Of a stretch of DNA of 64,000 nucleotides, positions 58,075 through 64,000 are shown piece after piece. Origin of the DNA: Novosphingobium huizhouense (GTDB lineage Bacteria > Pseudomonadota > Alphaproteobacteria > Sphingomonadales > Sphingomonadaceae); NCBI RefSeq assembly GCF_020179475.1, contig NZ_JAILXZ010000003.1, forward strand, positions 496,001 to 560,000, in the 5' to 3' direction. Every line of letters starts with the position of its first letter. Within the stretch, counting starts at the first letter, position 1. Under the pieces are notes generated by a model, which saw only the letters and a list, made by a program, of their open reading frames with translations, was not told the DNA's origin and searched no databases. The position numbers and the translations under genes are program-made.

Positions 58075-59624
58075 CAGTGCGCCTCCCCGTGCGCGTCATT
58101 GTGCTCTGCGGCTTCGTGTTCAGCGGCGGGCTTGCCCGTGCCCTTCTTGACCTGCGCATCGCCCTTGGGCGCGGCAACGGCAACGCGGGCATCGAGCGTG
58201 GCGATGTCCTTGCGCATCGGCGCGAGGAACGATTCCGGATAAACGCCCATCCACAGCACGACGAGGCCCAGCGGAACCATCATCAGCCATTCGCGCGTAT
58301 CCAGATCGGGCATCGCGGCGGCGTCGGCGTGTCTCTGCTCGCCGAAGATCACCCGGCGATAGAGATAGAGCATGTAGGCCGCGCCCAGGATGATCCCCGT
58401 GGTGCAGACCAGCGCGACCCAGCTCGACGCCTGATACACGCCCATCAGCGAAAGGAATTCGCCGACGAACCCGCTGGTGCCCGGCAGGCCGATCGAGGCC
58501 ATCGTGAACAGCAGGAAGAACAGCGCGAAATAGGGCATGTTGATCGCAAGGCCACCGTAGCGGTCGATCTCGCGGGTGTGCAGGCGATCGTAGATCACGC
58601 CTACCCCAAGGAACAGCGCGCCCGCGACCAGACCGTGGCTGAGCATGATCAGCATCGAGCCTTCGAGGCCCTGCACGTTGAAGGCGAACAGCCCGATCGT
58701 CACGATCGCCATGTGCGCAACCGAGGAATAGGCGATCAGCTTCTTGATGTCGTGCTGCACCAGCGCGATCAGCGAGGTGATCACCACCGCCGCCATCGAC
58801 AGGCCCCAGACCAGCGGCGCGAACTGTGCCGAGGCGACCGGGAACATCGGCAGCGAGAAGCGGATGAAGCCATAGCCGCCCATCTTCAGCAGCACGCCTG
58901 CCAGGATCACCGACCCCGCCGTCGGCGCCTGAACGTGCGCGTCGGGCAGCCAGGTGTGGACCGGCCACATCGGCATCTTCACCGCAAAGCTCGCGAAGAA
59001 GGCGAGGAACAGCCAGGTCTGCGCCTGCGGCGGGAAGTCGTACTGCATCAGCGTCGGGATGTCGGTCGTGCCGGCGGCATTCACCATCCAGAACATCGCG
59101 ATCAGCATCAGCACCGAGCCGAGCAGCGTGTAGAGGAAGAACTTGTAGCTGGCGTAGATGCGATCCGCGCCACCCCAGATGCCGATGATCAGGTACATCG
59201 GGATCAGGCCGGCTTCGAACATGATGTAGAACAGGAACAGGTCCTGCGCCGCGAAGACGCCGATCATCAGCGTTTCCATCAGCAGGAAGGCGGCGTAGTA
59301 TTCGCCCGCGCGCTTCTCGATCGAGTTCCAGCTCGCGCCGATGCAGATCGGCATCAGGAACACGGTCAGCGCGATCAGCACCAGCGCGATGCCGTCGATG
59401 CCCAGCGCCCAGCTGAAGCCGGCGAACAGGTTCGCCCGCTCGGTGAACTGCCACTGCGCGCCGCCAGTGTCGAACTGGGTCCACAGGACCGCGCCCAGCG
59501 CCAGATCGACCAGCGTCGTCACCAGCGCGATCATCCGCGCCTGTTCACGCCCCGCCTTGAGGCACGCCACCGCGCCGACCAGCGGCACCAGCAGCATGAG
59601 GCTCAGAATAGGAAAGCCGCTCAT
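58074..59624 (-). CDS. nuoM: NADH-quinone oxidoreductase subunit M
   Basis: Proton-pumping subunit, 516 residues. Antiporter motifs: [20 protein letters not shown] and [29 protein letters not shown] (proton-channel Glu and Lys). The C-terminal tail is His/Glu/Ala-rich ([17 protein letters not shown]), unusual. The start at 59624 overlaps the nuoL stop by four bases. Confidence 0.97.
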   Translation of the reverse strand: MSGFPILSLMLLVPLVGAVACLKAGREQARMIALVTTLVDLALGAVLWTQFDTGGAQWQFTERANLFAGFSWALGIDGIALVLIALTVFLMPICIGASWNSIEKRAGEYYAAFLLMETLMIGVFAAQDLFLFYIMFEAGLIPMYLIIGIWGGADRIYASYKFFLYTLLGSVLMLIAMFWMVNAAGTTDIPTLMQYDFPPQAQTWLFLAFFASFAVKMPMWPVHTWLPDAHVQAPTAGSVILAGVLLKMGGYGFIRFSLPMFPVASAQFAPLVWGLSMAAVVITSLIALVQHDIKKLIAYSSVAHMAIVTIGLFAFNVQGLEGSMLIMLSHGLVAGALFLGVGVIYDRLHTREIDRYGGLAINMPYFALFFLLFTMASIGLPGTSGFVGEFLSLMGVYQASSWVALVCTTGIILGAAYMLYLYRRVIFGEQRHADAAAMPDLDTREWLMMVPLGLVVLWMGVYPESFLAPMRKDIATLDARVAVAAPKGDAQVKKGTGKPAAEHEAAEHNDAHGEAH

Positions 59625-61714
59625 CGTGCAATCACCCAGCTGATCGCCCCGACAAGTCCGACGAGCATGACCAGCGCATAGCTGTAGAGATATCCGGACT
59701 GGAGCTTGACCGCAGCCTTGCTCCCCTGCGCCACGATCCAGGCAGCGCCGTTCGGGCCGAAGCGGTCGATGATCCCCTGGTCGCCCACCGTCCAGAACAC
59801 CCGGCCCAGCCACATCGCGGGGCGGACGAACAGGAAGTGGTAGAGTTCGTCGAAGTACCACTTGTTGAGCAGGAACCGGTAGAGGAACGCAAACTGGTCG
59901 ACGAACGCCGCCGGGAACTTCGGATTGCGGATGTAGGCGTAGCACGCGATCAGGAAGCCGGCGGCCATGACCGTGAACGGCGCCCACTTCACCCAGTGCG
60001 GCACGCCATGCATCGCGTGGATCAGGTGTTCGTGGAACACCAGCGCACCCTTCCAGAATTCGCCCTCGCCTTCGCTGACGAAGGCATGGTTGAAGACGAT
60101 GCCGGCAAAGACCGCGCCCAACGACAGGATGCCCAGCGGCACCAGCATGTTGAGCGGGCTTTCGTGCGGGTGGTAGCCGGCCGTGCCGTCCCCATGCGCG
60201 TCATGCGCGAGAGCATGGCCATGCGCGTGCGGCTCGTGGCCTGCATCTTCTTGCGCCGGCGGGTTGTGATGCTCGCTGTCGGCGTGGTCGCCGTGACCAT
60301 GCGCATCGTGCACCGCATGCTGGATGTGCTCGCTCTGCTCCCACCGCGGCTTGCCGAAGAAGGTCAGGAACACCAGGCGCCAGGAGTAGAAGCTGGTCAG
60401 CAGCGCGGCGAAGATGCCCATGAAGAAGGCGAAGTGCGAAAGTTCGGTGCCGCGCGCATAGGCCGCCTCGAGGATCGCGTCCTTCGAGTAGAAACCGGCA
60501 AAGCCCGCGACGTCGACGATGCCAACGCCGGTGATCGCCAGCGTGCCCATCATCATCGCCCAGAATGTCAGCGGGATGTGGCGACGCAGACCGCCATAAT
60601 ACCGCATGTCCTGTTCGTGGTGCATCGCGTGGATGACCGAACCCGCGCCAAGGAACAGCAGCGCCTTGAAGAAGGCGTGGGTGAACAGGTGGAACATCGC
60701 CGCGCCATAGGCGCCGACGCCCGCGGCAAAGAACATGTAGCCGAGCTGCGAACAGGTCGAATAGGCGATCACGCGCTTGATGTCGGTCTGCGTGGTGCCG
60801 ACCGTCGCCGCAAAGAAGCAGGTTGCGGCGCCGATGAAGGTCACGAAGCCCAATGCGGTCGGGCTGCATTCGAACAGCGGCGACAGGCGGCAGACCATGA
60901 ACACGCCCGCGGTCACCATGGTAGCGGCATGGATCAGCGCCGACACCGGGGTCGGGCCTTCCATCGCGTCGGGAAGCCAGGTGTGCAGGCCGAGCTGCGC
61001 CGACTTGCCCATCGCGCCGATGAACAGCAGGATGCACAGCACGGTTGCGGTGTCGAAGCGATGACCCAGGAAGCCGATGGTCGAACCGTTGAGCACGCCA
61101 GGCGCCGTCTGCAGGATGGTCGGGATCGACACGGTGCCGAACACCAGGAACACCCCGAAGATGCCCATCATGAAGCCGAGGTCGCCCACGCGGTTGACCA
61201 CGAAGGCCTTCATCGCGGCGGCGTTGGCGCTGGGCTTGCGGAACCAGAAGCCGATCAGCAGGTACGAGGCCAGGCCCACCCCTTCCCAGCCGAAGAACAT
61301 CTGCACCAGATTGTCCGCCGTCACCAGCATGAGCATGGCGAAGGTGAACAGCGAAAGGTACGCGAAGAAGCGCGGCTGGTCCGGCTCCTCGCTCATGTAG
61401 CCCCATGAGTACAGGTGGACGAGCGCCGAGACGCTGGTGATAACCACCAGCATGACCGCGGTCAGCGTATCGACGCGCAGCGCCCACTGGAAGTCGAGGT
61501 CACCCGACTTCACCCATTGCAGCACCGGCACCACGGTAGCTTCGGCGCTGCCGTTCAGGAACGACAGGAAGATCGGCCACGACAGCGCGCAGCTGATGAA
61601 CAGCGCGCCCGTGGTCACGACCTTGCTCGGCACGAAGCCCAGCTTCTTGTTGCCGAGCCCGGCGACGATCGCTGCCAGCAGCGGCAGGAACACGATGATC
61701 AGGATAGGATGCAC
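59621..61714 (-). CDS. nuoL: NADH-quinone oxidoreductase subunit L
   Basis: Largest antiporter-like subunit, 697 residues, ending in the lateral helix region. The antiporter block [37 protein letters not shown] is intact. A long His-rich insertion (residues about 465-525, 16 His) lies in a loop after KPRWEQSEH. nuoK ends 5 bases before it. Confidence 0.97.
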   Translation of the reverse strand: MHPILIIVFLPLLAAIVAGLGNKKLGFVPSKVVTTGALFISCALSWPIFLSFLNGSAEATVVPVLQWVKSGDLDFQWALRVDTLTAVMLVVITSVSALVHLYSWGYMSEEPDQPRFFAYLSLFTFAMLMLVTADNLVQMFFGWEGVGLASYLLIGFWFRKPSANAAAMKAFVVNRVGDLGFMMGIFGVFLVFGTVSIPTILQTAPGVLNGSTIGFLGHRFDTATVLCILLFIGAMGKSAQLGLHTWLPDAMEGPTPVSALIHAATMVTAGVFMVCRLSPLFECSPTALGFVTFIGAATCFFAATVGTTQTDIKRVIAYSTCSQLGYMFFAAGVGAYGAAMFHLFTHAFFKALLFLGAGSVIHAMHHEQDMRYYGGLRRHIPLTFWAMMMGTLAITGVGIVDVAGFAGFYSKDAILEAAYARGTELSHFAFFMGIFAALLTSFYSWRLVFLTFFGKPRWEQSEHIQHAVHDAHGHGDHADSEHHNPPAQEDAGHEPHAHGHALAHDAHGDGTAGYHPHESPLNMLVPLGILSLGAVFAGIVFNHAFVSEGEGEFWKGALVFHEHLIHAMHGVPHWVKWAPFTVMAAGFLIACYAYIRNPKFPAAFVDQFAFLYRFLLNKWYFDELYHFLFVRPAMWLGRVFWTVGDQGIIDRFGPNGAAWIVAQGSKAAVKLQSGYLYSYALVMLVGLVGAISWVIAR

Positions 61715-61719
61715 GTCTC

Positions 61720-62025
61720 TTATCCCTTCATCCGGTTGACGTCGTCGACGGCGATGGTGCCGCGTCCGCGGAAGTAGATGACGAGGATCGCAAGGCCGAT
61801 GGCCGCCTCACCCGCCGCCACGGTCAGCACGAACATTGCGAAGATCTGGCCGACCAGATCGTGCAGCGCCGCGCTGAAGGCGACCAGGTTCAGGTTCACC
61901 GACAGCAGGATCAGCTCGATCGCCATCAGGATGATGATGACGTTCTTGCGGTTGAGGAAGATGCCGAGCACGCCGAGCACGAAGAGGATCGCGCTGACCA
62001 CGACATAATGTTCGATGCCGATCAT
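61720..62025 (-). CDS. nuoK: NADH-quinone oxidoreductase subunit K
   Basis: Small membrane subunit (101 residues, three helices) with the buried glutamates in [17 protein letters not shown] and [11 protein letters not shown]. Start overlaps the nuoJ stop by TGATG. Confidence 0.97.
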   Translation of the reverse strand: MIGIEHYVVVSAILFVLGVLGIFLNRKNVIIILMAIELILLSVNLNLVAFSAALHDLVGQIFAMFVLTVAAGEAAIGLAILVIYFRGRGTIAVDDVNRMKG

Positions 62026-62642
62026 CAGAGCTGGACCCCCTTGCCCACTTCCGGCTGCACGTTGATCGTGGCGTCCTCGGGACGGCGCGCGACCTGCTTG
62101 GCAATGTTCTGCCCGCGCACGCCGCTGCGCTGGCGATGGGTCAGCACGATCGCGCCGATCATGGCGACCAGCAGGATCACGCCCGCCGCTTCGAACAGGA
62201 ACAGGTAACGGCTGTAGAGCAGCGCGCCGATGGCCGCCGTGTTCGACAGCCCCGCCGTCGCCGCGCCGGTACCGTCGGCCACGCCCAGCGGCAGGGCCCC
62301 TGCGCGATAGGCGCCAACGCCCAGCACCAGCTCGGCCAGAAGCACCACCGCCAGCACGAAGCCCAGCGGGAAATTGTTGATGAACCCGGCACGCAGTTCG
62401 GCGAAGTCGATGTCGAGCATCATGACGACGAACAGGAACAGGACCGCGACCGCGCCGACGTAGACGATCACCAGCAGCATCGCGATGAATTCAGCGCCGG
62501 CAAGGACCATCAGGCCCGCGGCGTTGAAGAACGCGAGGATCAGCCAGAGCACAGAGTGCACCGGATTGCGCGCGAGAATGGTGATCGCGCCGGAGGCGAT
62601 CATCAGCGTCGCGAAGAGGTAGAAGGCGAATGCCTGGATCAT
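62025..62642 (-). CDS. nuoJ: NADH-quinone oxidoreductase subunit J
   Basis: Membrane subunit of 205 residues with five helices; conserved [22 protein letters not shown] and [24 protein letters not shown] blocks. Start at 62642 has GAGGA upstream inside the edge of a palindromic repeat that separates it from nuoI. Confidence 0.95.
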   Translation of the reverse strand: MIQAFAFYLFATLMIASGAITILARNPVHSVLWLILAFFNAAGLMVLAGAEFIAMLLVIVYVGAVAVLFLFVVMMLDIDFAELRAGFINNFPLGFVLAVVLLAELVLGVGAYRAGALPLGVADGTGAATAGLSNTAAIGALLYSRYLFLFEAAGVILLVAMIGAIVLTHRQRSGVRGQNIAKQVARRPEDATINVQPEVGKGVQL

Positions 62643-62648
62643 CTCAAA

Positions 62649-62784
62649 ATCCTCCCCGGCACGGGGAGGTGGCGCGCGCGCAGCGCGTGACGGAGGGGGC
62701 CATCGCGATGGCGCACCCTTGCGTTGGGAGGCGGGCCCCCTCCACCACCCTGCGGGTGGTCCCCCTCCCCGCAGCGGGGAGGAT
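62649..62784. repeat. Palindromic repeat element, copy 2, in the nuo operon
   Basis: 136-bp element bounded by inverted ATCCTCCCC/GGGGAGGAT. Inside are a stem CCTCCCC/GGGGAGG (62651-62657 with 62663-62669), ACCACCC/GGGTGGT (62744-62750 with 62754-62760) and a perfect 9-bp stem CCTCCCCGC/GCGGGGAGG (62764-62772 with 62774-62782), and GGAGGGGGCC can pair with GGGCCCCCTCC. It shares words with the element at 22501-22615. Confidence 0.75.
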
Positions 62785-62818
62785 CGTGTCAAAAGACTGG
62801 ATCATGGTGCGCGGCCCC

Positions 62819-63304
62819 CTACCGGTACGGTGCGTCGGCTTCAAGGTTGGCAGCGATCGCGCGCTCCCACTTGTCCCCGTTCGCGAGCAGCTTGGCCTTG
62901 TCGTAGAGCAGTTCCTCGCGCGTTTCGGTCGCGAATTCGAGGTTCGGCCCTTCGACGATGGCATCCACCGGGCAGGCTTCCTGGCAGAAGCCGCAGTAGA
63001 TGCACTTGGTCATGTCGATGTCGTAGCGCGTGGTGCGGCGGCTGCCATCCTCGCGCGGCTCGGCCTCGATCGTGATCGCCTGCGCCGGGCACACCGCCTC
63101 GCACAGCTTGCACGCGATGCAGCGTTCCTCGCCGTTGGGATAACGGCGCAGGGCGTGCTCACCACGGAAGCGCGGGGACAGCGGGTTCTTCTCGAACGGG
63201 TAGTTGATCGTCGCCTTGGGCTTGAAGAAATACTTCAAGGTCAGCCAGTGCGCCTTCACGAACTCCCACAGGGTGAAGCTCTTGATGAGCTGTGCGGCAG
63301 TCAT
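62819..63304 (-). CDS. nuoI: NADH-quinone oxidoreductase subunit I
   Basis: Carries two [4Fe-4S] clusters (N6a/N6b): 161 residues with motifs [12 protein letters not shown] and [12 protein letters not shown]. Its start codon overlaps the stop of the inserted small gene by four bases (ATGA). About 175 bases, including the repeat element, separate it from nuoJ. Confidence 0.97.
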   Translation of the reverse strand: MTAAQLIKSFTLWEFVKAHWLTLKYFFKPKATINYPFEKNPLSPRFRGEHALRRYPNGEERCIACKLCEAVCPAQAITIEAEPREDGSRRTTRYDIDMTKCIYCGFCQEACPVDAIVEGPNLEFATETREELLYDKAKLLANGDKWERAIAANLEADAPYR

Positions 63305-63825
63305 TTGTTTTCCCCGCTCGTTCCAGCAGTCGAATTAGGAAATCCCGCAGCGAGCGTCTTTTTCATCTCGCCATCGGCGCGGTCCTTCAAAAGGCTACAC
63401 GCACCGTAGAATTTGTATGGGCCATCTGCCGCCAATGGCTGACTCATCGCAATTGCCGAGTACCCAAACGGCCCAAACTCCGTCGAAGGAGTGATGCTGA
63501 GCGCATACATTGTACGGGCGTTGCCAGAGCTAAGCGTCAACGTCCTTGTTCCAGCCTCGTAGCTGTTCGTACTCGGTCGCGCCCCACCACTCAATCTGGC
63601 ATCGGACTCAAGATAGTAGAGATCCCCATAATTTGGGTTTGCATCGGCAAGAGTCTCTGACCCGACCAACAAGTAGATCGGGGTCTTCAAAGTGGTCCAG
63701 TTCTCAAGTTTCTGCTTGCCATCGACCTCATGCCAGAAGCGGCAGTACAGCAAGTTTGCACCAACAGCCCCGGTGCTGTTTCCTGCTGACGTGGCCAAGG
63801 CGGCGGCAGCTAAAATCGCAATCAT
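63301..63825 (-). CDS. Hypothetical exported protein inserted between nuoH and nuoI
   Basis: 174 residues with a short signal-like N terminus ([14 protein letters not shown]). The mature part has two cysteines (LLYCRFW, YGACSLL) and no recognised domain. Codon use is markedly less GC-biased than its nuo neighbours. It overlaps nuoH upstream and nuoI downstream by four bases each (ATGA on both sides), so translation is coupled throughout. It is not a standard complex I subunit. Confidence 0.78.
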   Translation of the reverse strand: MIAILAAAALATSAGNSTGAVGANLLYCRFWHEVDGKQKLENWTTLKTPIYLLVGSETLADANPNYGDLYYLESDARLSGGARPSTNSYEAGTRTLTLSSGNARTMYALSITPSTEFGPFGYSAIAMSQPLAADGPYKFYGACSLLKDRADGEMKKTLAAGFPNSTAGTSGENK

Positions 63826-64000
63826 GCGAAGTGTCCGGTAGCCATGAGGTAACCACTGATCAGGAACACGAACAGCAGCGAGACGGGGAGGAATACCTTC
63901 CAGCCCAGGCGCATCAGCTGGTCATAGCGATAGCGGGGCACGGTGGCCTTCACCCAGCTGAAGATGAAGAAGAAGAACAGGATCTTGAGCAGCAGCCACA
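63822..64000 (-). CDS. nuoH: NADH-quinone oxidoreductase subunit H (partial, 3' end)
   Basis: The last about 59 codons are in the window and end at TGA 63822-63824. The translated end ([35 protein letters not shown], then [10 protein letters not shown]) is the conserved C terminus of NuoH, the quinone-binding membrane subunit. The start lies beyond the window. Confidence 0.93.
   Translation of the reverse strand, partial: WLLLKILFFFFIFSWVKATVPRYRYDQLMRLGWKVFLPVSLLFVFLISGYLMATGHFA

Noticed and set aside
53743..58242. 1499-codon open frame opposite rnj, coaX, birA and nuoN
   Set aside because: Antisense to four clearly coding genes and of low-complexity Arg/His/Gln composition.

Overview
The window is 64 kb of GC-rich chromosome from an alphaproteobacterium, most likely a sphingomonad (Novosphingobium-like; the genus is an inference). 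Pointers are the gene neighbourhoods (nuo genes followed by birA, coaX and rnj; coaD, a cyclophilin and queA; phoR-pstSCAB-phoU-phoB), a Coq4-type ubiquinone protein, Rnase J, DUF1467, and frequent GTG starts and 4-base ATGA/GTGA overlaps. There is no rRNA, CRISPR array, prophage or insertion sequence. Most of the window is housekeeping DNA with a few accessory patches.

Layout. 1-0.7 kb: rpsD and its terminator. 1.1-8.8 kb: minus-strand genes for queuosine (tgt, queA), CoA (coaD), isoprenoids (ispA), xseB, a cyclophilin and an S9 peptidase, with a TSUP transporter gene between tgt and queA. 8.9-15.4 kb: enoyl-CoA hydratase-like gene, purL with a coupled DUF72 gene, coq4, serB and miaA. 15.4-22.5 kb: branched-chain amino acid synthesis (ilvB, ilvN, ilvC, leuA) with a structured leader before ilvB and a candidate Leu-codon leader peptide before leuA; an I78 inhibitor lipoprotein and an epoxide hydrolase lie between ilvC and leuA. 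22.5-24.4 kb: accessory patch with a palindromic repeat, a YefM-YoeB toxin-antitoxin pair with a well-preserved operator, an orphan gene and hairpin repeats. 24.4-30.4 kb: amidohydrolase, nitronate monooxygenase-like enzyme, an AHH-domain protein coupled to an unknown protein, a flavodoxin-like protein, recJ. 30.4-30.6 kb: two tRNA-Glu genes with different anticodons (TTC and CTC).

30.7-45.3 kb is an envelope-oriented accessory region: a BASS-type transporter, exported DUF2092/DUF4136/His-rich proteins, two coupled outer-membrane barrels, two DUF202 membrane proteins around a DUF1622 protein, a formylglycine-generating enzyme, another outer-membrane protein, a bestrophin-like membrane protein, a two-component system whose response-regulator gene is frameshifted, and a type I sulfatase with the CTAGR motif that the formylglycine enzyme would activate. 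This sulfatase/FGE/membrane module is the best candidate here for an undescribed system.

45.7-53.0 kb is the complete phosphate module phoR-pstS-pstC-pstA-pstB-phoU-phoB with three PHO-box-like repeats before pstS. 53.1-64.0 kb is one long minus-strand run: nuoH (partial), an unexpected small exported-protein gene coupled to both neighbours, nuoI, a 136-bp palindromic element, nuoJ-K-L-M-N, birA, coaX, rnj and a DUF1467 gene.
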